This document shows positions 12,401 to 24,687 of a stretch of 64,000 nucleotides of DNA, piece after piece. The stretch is from Sapria himalayana (lineage: Eukaryota > Streptophyta > Magnoliopsida > Malpighiales > Rafflesiaceae). The notes under the pieces are model-generated. The model saw only the letters and a list, made by a program, of their open reading frames with translations. It did not search any database and had not been told where the DNA came from. Numbering within the stretch: position 1 is the stretch's first letter; every line of letters starts with the position of its first letter. The position numbers and the translations under genes are program-made. Location of the stretch: NCBI GenBank assembly GCA_029783825.1, contig JAREIK010003337.1:101863-165862 (forward strand), in the 5' to 3' direction.

Positions 12401-13034
12401 TATCCCATATATAATTATATGTTAGGATACACATAGTAAATGTAATTATAAATAGTTACATATAGTTAAACATATAATTATATATAGATATATGCATACA
12501 AGTAGTTATAAGTAAGTATAAATAAATGTATACAAAGTTATAAACAATTATATAGAATTACATATATGTATACATATATGCATACATAATTAAAAACAAA
12601 GTTATATTTATTTATATAGAGTTTTATATAGTTATACAAATATTTATATATAGTTATACACATATAGTTAAACATTATGTTGTCTGTTTATATATATATA
12701 TATATAAAATTATATATATAGTTACATGTGGTTATACATATAGTTACACGAATAGTTAAACTTATATTTATACATGCATAAATATATTTTTTCATTTAAT
12801 TTCATATATTTATACACATAGTTATGTATAGGTAAGGATATACTAAAATAATTTTTTTATATTGATATATAAAAAAGTATATTAAATATATGTTGTTAAT
12901 TATATATTTAAATATAGTTATGTATAATGTTTTTATAGTTATATATATAGTAAGATAGACGTATTTATAGTTATATGTTATTATACATATAATATAAATA
13001 GTTATAAAAATTTATATATCATTAAACATTTAAT

Positions 13035-13083
<49 letters not shown>

Positions 13084-14139
13084 ACGAGTAGTTATATTTA
13101 GTTATACATAAAAATATACAATGTTAAAAACAAATATATAGATTTACATATATGTATACATATATGTATAAAAAGTTAAAAATATAGTTCTATTTAATTA
13201 TATAAAATTTTATTTAGTTTTACAAATATTTATATATAGTTATACCCATATAATTAAACATAATATTTTATGTTTTAATACATGTAATTATAAATATAGT
13301 TATATGTGGTTATACATATAGTTACACATATAGTTATACTTATATTTTTACAAGTAGGTATATATATTTATTCATATAATTGTATATATTTATTCATATA
13401 ATTGTATATATTTATACATATAGTTATTTAGAGATATAGATATAGTAAAATACATTTTTATATACTACTATATACAAATGTATATTAAATATAAGATGTA
13501 AATCATATATTAAAATATAGTTATGTATAAAGATTTTATAGTTATATATATAATAAGATATTATTATTTATAGTTGTATGTTATTATACATATAGTATAT
13601 ATAGCTATTAATATTATTATATATTTAAACATATAGTTATATATAAATATATTCATACAAATACTTATACATAAATATATAAACTTATAAATAAATATAT
13701 AGATTTACATATATGTATACATAGTTATAAATATAGATATATTTAATTATGCAAAGTGTTATATAGTTATACAAATATTTGTATATAATTATACAAATAT
13801 TTATACATAGTTATACACATATAGTTAAATATAATGTTGTATGTTATTATACATGTAATTATAAATATAGTTACATGTGGTTATACATATAGTTATGCAT
13901 ATAGTTATACTTATATTTATATATGTAGGTATATATAATTGTTTATGTAATTATAAATATGAATACATATAGTTATCTATAGGTATATATATGGTAAAAT
14001 ATATTTTTATATGCTAATATATAAAAATGTATATTAAATATATGTTGTTAATTATATTTTTAAATATAGTTATGTATAATATTTTATAGGTATACACATA
14101 ATCAAAAACAATTATTTATAGTTATATGTTCTTATACCT
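12401..14139 (-). repeat. Inverted copies of the 545-bp satellite inside element 1
   Basis: The reverse complement of the outer satellite is clear: TATTTATACACATAGTTATGTATA ends near 12830, with further copies near 13430 and 13990 (spacing about 560-600 bp). Motif order matches the flanking array read on the other strand. A pure AT run at 13038-13078 interrupts one unit. The array is broken at 14139 by the ARF retrocopy and resumes at 15062. Confidence 0.85.
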
Positions 14140-15061
14140 TTGGGATCCAATGGCAAAAATACACAAATTAGAAAACAAACATATTCAGCTTTACAATATA
14201 TCAGAACAAATTAAATGTAGTCTTGTATTTCATGTGTGCAATATATAAATATAAATACAATTTGAATCCCCCTAGAAACAGATGATGTCATCCACATACT
14301 AAAACAAAACTCGAGCAAAATAACAAAGATTAGATCCACATCCAGATATGGCAACAAAGTTTGCCACATCATGCTAAAATTGTTTATGATTTGCTGGCAA
14401 TGTAATTGGAAAGCCAATCAAGAGCCTCTTAGAGGCCCTCACCAAAGGTAGCATAGGTGCTCTGAATGTGGCAATGGCATTGGAGAAGAGAGTGAAGTCT
14501 TATCTTGTCAGTAATTTCAACTACATTCATCGCATTGGGAAGATCTTGCTTATTGGAAAACATTAGCAAAATTGCATCTCAAAGCTTTTCCTCGTTTAGC
14601 ATCCTATGCAACTCATTTCTGGCTTCAACTACTCGATATTTGTCATTGCTATCCACCACAAAGATCAGCCCTTGGGTATTTTAGAAGTAATCCCTCCAAA
14701 AAGGGTGAATCTTGTCTTGACCCCCAACATCCCACACAGTAAAATTGATGTTTTTGTATTTAATAGTCTCTACATTGAAGACAAATAGTTGGACTTGTGG
14801 TGACAATTTCACCAAGCTATAAGTTATACAGAATTGTTGTCTTTCCACCAGCATCAAGAGCTAGCATCAAAATCCTCATTTCCTTATTGGCAAACAGCCT
14901 GTTGAACAGCTTTGTGATTGTAAACCCCATTTCTTCAACTAAATCTAAATCCCTTTGTCATATGGTAGTAAAGAGATCTGATGAGACAATAAAAAAGAAT
15001 CAATAGACCTCAAGAGATAGTCACAAGAGAGGGAGGTCAACCTCTATATGTTCTTATACCT
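14123..15061 (-). mobile_element. Retroposed ARF transcript with 17-bp target-site duplications
   Basis: The insert 14140-15044 (905 bp) comprises the ARF pseudogene with about 114 nt of 5' and 244 nt of 3' untranslated sequence. It is bounded by identical 17-bp repeats TATATGTTCTTATACCT at 14123-14139 and 15045-15061. The flanks join into continuous inverted satellite once the insert and one repeat are removed. Long target duplications with an intronless copy are the signature of LINE-type retroposition. No poly(A) remains at the 3' (left) boundary. Confidence 0.92.
14384..14930 (-). pseudogene. ARF1-type small GTPase processed pseudogene (retrocopy)
   Basis: Read on the minus strand from ATG (14930-14928) to TAA (14386-14384), this is a full-length, intronless copy of an ADP-ribosylation factor. 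The stretch is 547 nt against 546 for a 181-residue ARF1 plus stop. Recognisable are [16 protein letters not shown], the P-loop as ALDAGGKTT (family GLDAAGKTT), switch [10 protein letters not shown], the guanine-specificity motif NKQDLP, and a YATFGEG end motif. One extra base after SPTI shifts the frame, and there are four premature stops (after LYNL, DYF, EEKL and GEGL). ARF proteins recruit coat proteins on Golgi membranes. Plant ARF genes have introns, so loss of all of them points to reverse transcription. Confidence 0.93.
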
Positions 15062-15600
15062 ATAGTATATATAAATAAAAATAGAGTTATATATATATTT
15101 AAACATATAATTATATATAGATATATTAATACAAGTAGTTATAAGTAGTTATACATAAATATATATTAAATTATAAATAAATATATAGATTTAATTATAT
15201 GAATACATATATGTATACATAGATAAAAATATAGTTATATTTAATTATATAGAGTATTACATAGATATACAAATATTTATATATAATTATACGCATAGTT
15301 ATAAATATGTATGTAGTTAAACATATAGTTATATATAATATTTTTATAGTTATACATATAGTAAAATAAAATAATATATAGTTATATATTATTATATATA
15401 TGATATATTTTGTTAAAATATAGTTATATACAATTACTCATATAGTTATAAAATATTATATAGTTTAAAAACTAGTTATATATAGTTATTAAAATAGTTA
15501 AAAAAATAGTTTACATAGTTACAAATATAGTTAAATATAATTATGAAGAGTTTTATATAGTTATAAAAATATTAATAATAGTTATCATATACTATGATAA
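15062..15600 (-). repeat. Inverted 545-bp satellite, continuation after the ARF insertion
   Basis: This continues the motif order of 12401-14139, starting with the conserved TATAGTATATATA. It becomes more degenerate towards 15600, where unique DNA begins. Confidence 0.75.
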
Positions 15601-16554
15601 CAGCACAGCCTAAAATGCCCTATTGAATTACGCTGCTATAAAGAAAGAAATTATATCAACGATCTTTTCTTTTGGCAAATTAATATCATATTTAGTGGGA
15701 ACCAAAGTCATATTATATAATAAATATTCTATAATCAAATATCTCATAGAAAAGTAAGATGTCAGGCCTAGATTGATTTGATAGATTTTACTATTATAAT
15801 AGTTTGACCTAGAGATATTAGATAAGAATTGTACATACAATCAAAATTGAAAATAACTTTTTAAGACTATAAAAAGAAGATAGAAAAGTTTTTGAAAATG
15901 ATATTAGATATATTTTTTTATTTGAACAAAGTATAGTAATTAATGAAAATGTAACACAATGGTATTTAGTATTGAATGAACCATTATCATTACAAGTATT
16001 ACTCTGATCAAATTTTGAGGCAAAGTGTTATAGTTGGGTGATTAGTTGTATCTACAATAAGGTCACTTTTTACTCATGCTCTCATGAATTTGTAGAACAT
16101 GTTAATATTTATGTACTCAAGTATTTTTCTTCTCAAAATTAATGTTGATATTTACATATATATGCTTAAATATATATGTGCATATACAATGCCCCACACA
16201 CACACATTTATACATCCATATACATTACTATATATTATATATCAGCACACACATTTTTGTACTTTTGTATATATTCACACATGTATCTACATTTTCAAAG
16301 TAGTATGTATATACTTGTATGCATGCTTATACTATTGTACACCCACACAAACACACAGACATACCTATTTACGTAATGTTTTTTTAAAGTTACACATGAA
16401 ACTATTTTATATATATATATTTGTGTGTGTGTGTGTGTGTGAGTAAATGTATTTAACATTTTTTATTTTGTAAATATAATAAAAATAAAATATTAAATAT
16501 TGTACACAATTTAAAAAATATTGTAAATTTTATATATTTAAAACAAATATTTGT

Positions 16555-16597
<43 letters not shown>

Positions 16598-17619
16598 TGT
16601 GAAGCATATTAATGCAAAAAATAGAATTATGAATTAAATATATGAGCTTCTATTATATTCAAATAAATGTTTTTTTTTAATATTTATATTAAAATAACTA
16701 TCCTTATACTCATATAAATAAATGAAGTAGACAAATCTGTAAATTATTTTGGTTTTACAATTATGTTAAAAATGAAAATATAGTTCATAAATAGATAATA
16801 TTGTTTTTGTTTGTTTATTTAATATTTTTATTAAAATATTAATTTCTATGATAAATTTCTACCTATTATTTATTGTTATTTATAGATTTTTAGAAACTTT
16901 AAAATTCAAACAAATATAATGTAGTGCATATAAATACATGCTTTTAATATTTTGTAAAAAAGTAATTATTTCTTTAATTATGTTCTAACAAAATAGATTA
17001 TAATATAAATACAAGAGTAAATTTTCTACAAGTAATTATTTTTTTTATTTATTCAAAATATATAAATGACCATATTAATATATGAATTTATTTTTTTAAA
17101 TAATTTTTTTAAAAAATTTAATACATTACAATGTTTTTTTGTAATTAATAGATACATTTCAAACATTGTTTTTTATAATAAATATAACATATTGAATATT
17201 ATGAGGTGCTAACTTTATTTTGTAAATTAATCTTATTTTTAAAGTTGTATCTTTGTAAATTGAAACTACACCACATATATATTTTAGAAATTTTTTATAA
17301 TATTTATTACACAAACATATTGTCATTTGTTTTGAAAATTACAAAATGAATTTTAATAAATGAACATTTTATTAGAAATCAATTTCAGTTAAATGGTATT
17401 AACTGAAACAAAAATACAAACCCCAAACATATTAAATCATAATGATTTATACAAGCATATAAAATATAATAAAAAAATATTTAAGATTGAAATAATTAAA
17501 TTTAAGTTATTAAAATATATGGGCAAATGATAAAGATTAATACAATAACCAAAAAAACATGTATAAATGAGATGAATGATATGAATGGATATTATGTTTC
17601 TGAATCATGTAGTAATACA
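15601..17619. other. AT-rich unique DNA with two TG microsatellites, no gene seen
   Basis: 15601-16100 is non-repetitive and without a long open frame. 16140-16380 is rich in CACA/TATA steps. (TG)n tracts lie at 16422-16441 and 16551-16593, each preceded by ATATTTGTGTG. 16600-17619 is AT-rich with many stops in all frames. I recognise no protein, RNA or transposon signature here. Confidence 0.55.
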
Positions 17620-18115
17620 TGTTGTAGATGTAGTTATATATAGATTTTCATGTAATTATATATATTTAGACATATGACTATGTATAGCTATTGATGTAGA
17701 TACATACATTTATATATGTTGATATACATTTGTTATATATATATATGTTTGTATATTAAATATATGTTGTTAAATTTATAAATAGTTATGTTTATGTATA
17801 TTGTTTTTATAGTTATAGATATAGTAAAATACACTTATATAAGAAATTCAAATTATATCACACATGGATATTGATGTATAGGTATGTTTAGATTCACTTA
17901 TATAAAATACACTTATGTTTATGTATACTATTTTTATATAGTTATGTATATTGATGTAAATATCAAGTATGCATACCTTATAGTGTTTATGTATATTGTT
18001 TATGTATACTATTTATGTATATTGTTTATGTATAGTTATGTAAAATAATGTAGATAAATATATTTATATATAGTAATATGTTGATATATATGTTGTTAAA
18101 TACATTTATATATGG

Positions 18116-18163
<48 letters not shown>

Positions 18164-18533
18164 TTATATATATGTATATTAAATCTACGTTTTTATATTT
18201 ATATATAGTAATGTTTATGTATACTATTTTTATAGTTATAGATATAGTAAAATACACTTAAATAAGAAATATGAATTATATCACACATGCATATTGATGT
18301 ATAAATAAGTTTAAATACACTTATATAAAATACACTTATATTTATGTATACTGTTTATGTATACTATTTATATATAGATATGTATATTGATGTAGATATC
18401 AAGTCGACATACCATAAACTATTTATGTATACTGTTTATCTATAGTTTTGTATATTAATTGTCATAATTACATTAATATATAGTAATATGTTGATATACA
18501 GATTGTTAAATACATTGATATATAAATATAGAT

Positions 18534-18569
<36 letters not shown>

Positions 18570-19322
18570 TCTACATTGTTAAATTTATATATAATAATGT
18601 TTATGTATACTATTTTATAGTTATAGATATAGGAAAATACACTTATATAAGAAATATGAATTATATTACACATGCATATTGATGTATAAATATGTTTAAA
18701 TACACTTATATAAAATACACTCATGTTTATGCATACTGTTTACGTATATTGTTTATATATAGTTATGTATATTGAAGTAGATATCAAGTCGGCATACCTT
18801 ATACTATTTATGTATACTATTTTTATATAGTTATGTATATTAATGTAGATAAATTCATTTATATATAGTAATATGTTGATATACTTATTATTAAATACAT
18901 TTATATATAATTATACACACACACACACATATATATGTATGTGTGTGTGTATATTAAATATACATTGTTATATTTATATATAGTTATGTTTATGTATACT
19001 ATTATTATAGTTATAGGTATTGTAAAATGCATTTATATAAAAATTCGAATTATATCACACATGCATATTGATGTATATTTATGTTTAAATACACTTATAT
19101 AAAATACACTTATGTTTATGTATACTGTTTATGTATACGGTTTATATATAGTTATGTATATTGATGTAGATATCAAGATGGCATACCTTATACTGTTTAT
19201 GTATAATGTTTATGTATACTATTTATATATAGTTATGTATATTAATATTGATAAATACATTTATATATAGTAATATGTTGATATTCATATTATTAAATAT
19301 ATATATATCTATATATATATAG

Positions 19323-19363
<41 letters not shown>

Positions 19364-19450
19364 TATATATATATAGTTATATATATATATATATATATAG
19401 TTATATATATATATATATATATAACTATATATATATATATAACTATATAG

Positions 19451-19487
<37 letters not shown>

Positions 19488-19502
19488 TATATATATATAT
19501 AG

Positions 19503-19594
<92 letters not shown>

Positions 19595-21125
19595 ATTAAA
19601 TATTCATTATTATATTTATATATAGTTATGTTTATGTATACTGTTTATATATAGTTATGTATATTGATGTAGATATCAAGTCGGTATACCTTATACTGTT
19701 TATGTATAGTTATGTATATATATACTATTTAGGTATACTGTTTATGTATAGTTATGTATATTAATGTAGATAAATACATTTATATATAGTAATATGTTGT
19801 TATACATATTGTTAAATATATATATATATATGTATGAATGTATGTATATTATATATACGTTGTTTTATTTATATTTAGTAATGTTTATGTATATTATTTT
19901 TATAGTTATAGATATAGTAAAATACACTTATATAATAAATTCCAATTATATCACACATCCATATTGATTTATAGTTATGTTTAAATATACTTATATAAAA
20001 TACACGTATGTTTATGTATACTGTTTATGTATTCTATTTATATATTGTTATGTATATTAATGTAGATAAATACATTTATATATAGAAATATGTTGATATA
20101 CATATTATTAAATACATTTATATATATATATATATATATGTATTTATATGTATATTAAATATACATTGTTATATTTATATATAGTTATGTTTATATTTAC
20201 TATTTTTATAGTTATAAATTTAGTAAAATACACTTATAAATTTGAATTATATCACTCATGCATAATGATGTATAGTTATGTTTAAATACACTTATATAAA
20301 ATACACTTATGTTTATCTATACTATTTATGTATATATTTATGTATACTATTTATGTATATTGTTTATGTATAGTTATGTATATTAATGTAGATCAATACA
20401 TTTATATATAGTAATATGTTGATATACATATTGTTAAATACATTTATATATAGTTATATATATATATATATATACATATATATGTATATATGTATGTATG
20501 TATGTATGTATATTAAATATACATTGTTATATTTATATATAGTAATTTGTATGTATGCTATATTTATAGTTATAGATATAGTAAAATACACCTATATAAA
20601 AAATTTGAATTATATCACACATGCATATTGATGTATAGAAATGTTTAAATACACTTATATAAAATACACTTATGTTTATGTATACTATTTATGTATAATG
20701 TTTATATATAGTTATGATATTGATGTAGATATCAAGTCGACATAACTTATACTGTTTATGTATACTGTTTATATATAGTTATGTATATTAATGTAGATAA
20801 TACATTTATATATAGTAATATGTTTATATACATATTGTTAAATACATTTATATATAGTTATATATATATATATATTAAATATATGTTGTTATATTTTTAT
20901 ATAGTTTTGTTTATGTATACTATTTTTATAGTTATATAGATATATTAAAATACACTTATATAAGAAATTTGAATTATATAGATATAGTTATGTTTAAATA
21001 GTTTATGCATACTATTTTTATAGTTATGTTTAAATACACTTATATAAAATACACTTTTGTTTATGTATACTATTTTTTATACTGTATATAGTTATGTATA
21101 TTGATGTAGATATTAATCCGGCATA
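17620..21125 (+). repeat. Second AT-rich satellite, period about 300-420 bp with TA tracts
   Basis: Repeats are marked by ATCACACATG at about 17861, 18283, 18669, 19058, 19953, 20255 and 20618. Each is followed by TGTTTAAATACACTTATAT, TATACTGTTTATGTATA, GATGTAGATATCAAGTCGGCATACC and GTAATATGTTGATATACAT in fixed order. Length varies because each unit carries a TA microsatellite of different size. The 895-bp gap between 19058 and 19953 contains the largest TA expansion and a damaged unit. It is unrelated in motif order to the 545-bp satellite. Confidence 0.87.
19295..19580. repeat. Long TA microsatellite with GTTATATA interruptions
   Basis: About 285 bp of (TA)n is broken only by AGTTATATATA or its inverse TATATAACTATA. 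These interruptions make the tract self-complementary over long stretches. Confidence 0.9.
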
Positions 21126-21480
21126 CCTAGCGTACACCATCAAAATCAACACAATGACAATGCATTATATCAAAAATGCATGAAGTTTGTATACGAATAA
21201 ATATATATATATGCAATCCAAGCATCCCACGGAGATTAAATGAGAAGAATTTCGGAAACAATAAATAACAGAATCAAAATGCTTAAGCTTAATCTTTGAT
21301 TAAGCAATCCAAGATAATCGATGAGAATAAATGTATAAAACCTACCTCAAATCATTAAATAAATAAAACTTAAATCTCGGTTATATTTTGATGCGTCGGT
21401 GTCGAGAGATAGATGGTGGAATGTGGAGGTTTGCTTCACTTGTTAGAGATTATCACATCTTGACAAGTGAATGTATATAT
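21126..21480 (-). promoter_or_regulatory. Possible 5' leader or promoter region of element 1
   Basis: This short stretch of normal-complexity DNA lies between the second satellite and the right subterminal repeats, where the 5' end of the minus-strand transposase transcription unit should be. It contains a small hairpin (GCTTAAT, CTTTG, ATTAAGC at about 21289-21307) and, on the minus strand, a GAGGTAGG donor-like sequence. The leader role is inferred from position only. Confidence 0.3.
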
Positions 21481-22689
21481 TAGCAAATTATTTATACTTT
21501 AATTATTAAAAAAATTAAATAATCAAAAACAAAAAGACTCAATAAATCTTTTTAACTATCAAAATTATTTCAAAAAAATTAATGTGCATGTAGCAAAGTA
21601 CACATGAAAAACAAATACCTTACAATTTTTTATTATAATATAAATTAAATAATAAATATATAAACAATTAAAATAAAATATGTTTAGCATTATAAAAAAA
21701 TTTCAAATAGGTGCGAAATTAACAAACTTCATATAATAAGATATAAATGAAAAGATGGTTTGTCTTCTAGTCACTCGCCAAAGAGTTATAAAATACTTTT
21801 AATGTAAAAAAAATTATAAAAATTTATATTTTATGGTTATCAATTTTTAAGAATTCATATTAAAATTTATAAAGATAATATGAAATAAATTTAAAGTCAT
21901 AAAATTTCATATTATTTGATATCATTAATAATTTTTAAAATTCAAAAAATTTCTTAAAGTATGAAGATAATTAAAAAATGTTATATATATTATTTTAATA
22001 AAAGCTTAATGTTAAAAGCTAATAGTAAAAATATTACTCAATTATTTAATTCTTATAAATTTTAGTATGAGCAAATATCTATATATTTATTTATGAATAT
22101 TAATTTATATTCTTTTAACTTTATTGAAAAAAATTATATTTTTATTATATTTCAAGATTTTCAAAATTTGTATTATTTATATTTTTGAAAGTTTACTTTA
22201 ATCATAATTTTTTTTTACTTATAATAATATTAATATTTACTAGTTTATTCGTCAATTCAGATATTTTTGAAAATATTTTCTATTTTTCATACAATGAATT
22301 AATTTACATTTATATTAGTTGAAATTTTAATGTTAATTTAATTTTTAAAATATCAAAAAAAAATATTATACTTATTGAATTTATTATTTAATATTACTTT
22401 AATACAAAATTTTAAGTTTCTTAATTAATAATTTTAGAAAAATTTTTTGTATACTCTTTAAAAAAATTAATAAATCATAAAAATAGTTATTTTATTCCTT
22501 ATTAATATAATTTTTTTTGTATTTTTATATTTTTAAATTATTTATTTATAATATCATTTTTTATGATTTTATGAGGAGAATGTATCTTTCAATGTTTGCT
22601 CATATATAAACCATTAACATACATTTAATAAATAAAATTAAATAAAATATTAAAACTAATAATAAATTAAAAAAATTAAATAAATAAAT
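21481..22689. other. AT-rich spacer, nothing recognised
   Basis: The DNA is A- and T-run rich, with no tandem periodicity I could follow and no long open frame. It precedes the right subterminal repeat field of element 1. Confidence 0.5.
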
Positions 22690-23570
22690 ATTGGCTAGAG
22701 AAATTTCATCGCTATATTCAAGATTTAATTAGCTAGGGAAGTTGAGTCACTAAATCTATCAATATATTCTAGATTTAATTAACCAAGGAAGTTCTGTCAC
22801 AAAATTTGTCAAAATATTATGGATTTAATTAGCTAGGGAAGAACCGTCACTAAAATTCATCACTATATTTAAGAAGTATTTAGCTAGAAAAGTTCTGTAA
22901 ATAAAATCGGTCGCTATTTTAAGAATTTAATTAATTAGGGAAATTTCGTTTTTAAATCCATCGTAATATTTTAGGATGTAATTAGTTAGAGAAATTCCGT
23001 CGCTAAATCTGTAACTATGTTCTGGATGTAATTAGCTAGGGAATTCTATCACTGAAATTTGTCGAAATGTTCCAGATGTAATTAGCTAGAGAAATTCCAT
23101 TGCAAAATCCATCACTAAATTCCAGATTTTATTAGCTAGAAAAATTTCATCGCTAAATCCTAACTATATTCAGGATTTTATTAGCCAGTGAATATCTATT
23201 GGTAAATCCGTAGCTAAATTCCAGATTTTATTAGCTAGGCTGCTAGGGAAATTCTTTCGCTAAACCCATAGCTAAATTCCACACTTTTCTTGAGCAAAAT
23301 TTACGAAACTATACCATCACTAATCCGTCGCTAAATCCGTAGGTAAATTTCCCACTTTTCTTGAGTGGAATTTACGAAAATATTCTGTCATTAATCCATT
23401 GCTAAATTTCTCCGCTTTTTTTGAGCTGAATTTACGAAAATATTTTGTCGCTAATCCATTGCAAATTTTTATTTCAATGAAAAGACATAATTCCCTTGCT
23501 ATTCCCTAGCTAATCCCTTGCAATTTAGCTAGTGATTGATTCCTAGCTAAAATTCTCTAGCTAATTGAAT
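22690..23570. repeat. Right (5') subterminal repeat field of CACTA element 1
   Basis: About ten tandem units of roughly 57-60 bp have the pattern ATTTAATTAGCTAGGGAA, then a CCGTCGCTAAATC-like stretch, then TATATTCCAG. They are followed by three units of about 70 bp marked by CTTTTCTTGAG and AATTTACGAAAATAT. Spacing near 60 bp is regular. In En/Spm the TNPA-type protein binds repeated motifs in this position, and I infer the same here. The motif vocabulary matches the left end. Confidence 0.85.
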
Positions 23571-23585
23571 ATTTTCTTGTAGCTT
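23571..23585. repeat. Right TIR of CACTA element 1 (two end bases missing) and right TSD (CTT)
   Basis: ATTTTCTTGTAG at 23571-23582 is the inverse of the left terminus but stops at GTAG, without the final TG that would complete CACTA. CTT follows at 23583-23585, then satellite sequence that continues the copy broken at 2934. Confidence 0.85.
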
Positions 23586-24095
23586 TATATAATTAAATAT
23601 AACTATATTTGTAACTATGTATACATATATGTAAATCTATATATTTGTTTATAATTTTGTATACTTTTATGTATAACTATTTATAACTACTTATATGAAT
23701 ATATCTATACACAACTATATGTATAACTTTATTTAACTATCTATAACTATATATATTATATGTATAATAACATATAACTATAAATTATTGTATCTTACTA
23801 TATGTATAACTATAAAAACTTTATACATAACTATATTTAAATATATAATTTACTGCATATATTTAATATACATTTTTATTTATTAGTATATAAAAATGTA
23901 TTTTACTATATCTATACATATACATAACTATATGTATAAATATATAAAATTTTATGAACAAATATATATACCTACATGTATAAATATAAGTATAACTATA
24001 TGTGTAACTATATGTATAATCACATGTACCTATATTTATAATTATATATATAACAACATATAACATTATGTTAAACTATATGTGTATAACTATGT
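23583..24095 (+). repeat. 545-bp satellite resumes (copies 6-7)
   Basis: This is plus-orientation satellite identical in motif order to 1-2934. The next unit landmark is at 23919. With 206 bp before the element and 336 bp after it, less the duplicated CTT, copy 6 is 539 bp. Copy 7 is cut at about 24095, where TNP2-related sequence begins. Confidence 0.9.
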
Positions 24096-24687
24096 ATCTA
24101 TTACCACTTTAATTGTGGTGTATACATTAAAGGCTCAAGTTATATTGTAGATGAGATTGATTATTATACTTAACTCACAAAGTTATTAAGTTAGAGTATC
24201 TTGGACTCCAAAATACAGGATTATATTATTAAAGTATAAGTTGCTTGATCCTACATGAAATGTGGATACAAAGATTCATTTGGATTATAAGCTAATAGAT
24301 TTTAACCATACATGCAGATATAATCGATAAGAGCCATTTATTATGGCAGTTCAAGCCACTCAAATATATTATTAAGCATATCTGAGTTTATCTCATGATA
24401 AGAGTGACTGTGGGCTATTTGTAAAATAAAACTCGATCAAATTTCGAAGTACCAACATCTCAAAAAAAATATAAACTTAGTTATTGCATCGGCATTCCAA
24501 GAAATGACATAAATAATATTGAGCCTGTGCATGTAGATGAAGATCCAGAAAATTTATATGACTCAAATAGTGGTCTAATAGAATTGAAGATGATCAATTT
24601 CTAAGTGAAGATTTGTTAAAACTTCCATCAGAATCATGTGAAATTTTAGAAGATCCATTGAAGGATGATACTAATGCCAATAATTAA
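24096..24687 (+). pseudogene. TNP2 C-terminus (DUF4216) remnant of element 2
   Basis: Aligned by eye with 10015-9424 in element 1. The landmarks NCGVY, SSYIVDEIDYY and DINNIEPVHVDEDPE are followed by DDTNANN and TAA at 24685-24687. The central CEWFDPT region survives only at DNA level (TTGCTTGATCCTAC), and many stops interrupt it. The N-terminal part is gone at the junction with satellite. Confidence 0.72.

Larger units (their letters stand above)
2935..23582 (-). mobile_element. CACTA (En/Spm) element 1, about 20.6 kb, genes on minus strand
   Basis: The left end reads CACTACAAGAAAAT (2935-2948) and the right end ATTTTCTTGTAG (23571-23582), its inverse less the outermost two bases. CTT lies on both sides (2932-2934 and 23583-23585), the 3-bp target duplication usual for CACTA. 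Removing the element and one CTT rejoins a 539-bp satellite unit, which fits the array period. Inside are subterminal repeats at both ends, triplet-block modules, Transposase_24 and TNP2 remnants on the minus strand, inverted satellite, an ARF retrocopy and a second satellite. The transcriptional 5' end is therefore on the right. The coding regions carry many stops, so the copy is not autonomous. The large satellite content may be nested insertions or acquired sequence. Confidence 0.9.

Noticed and set aside
14211..15006. Frames at 14211-14417, 14606-14788 and 14797-15006 as genes
   Set aside because: They are wrong-frame or wrong-strand shadows of the ARF retrocopy.
16099..16446. 115-residue plus-strand frame rich in Tyr/Ile/His/Thr
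   Set aside because: It is composed of CA/TA dinucleotide steps running into a (TG)n tract, with no recognisable domain.
22690..23570. CRISPR-like regular repeats
   Set aside because: Units are imperfect, without unique spacers, and lie directly inside a CACTA terminus in plant DNA.
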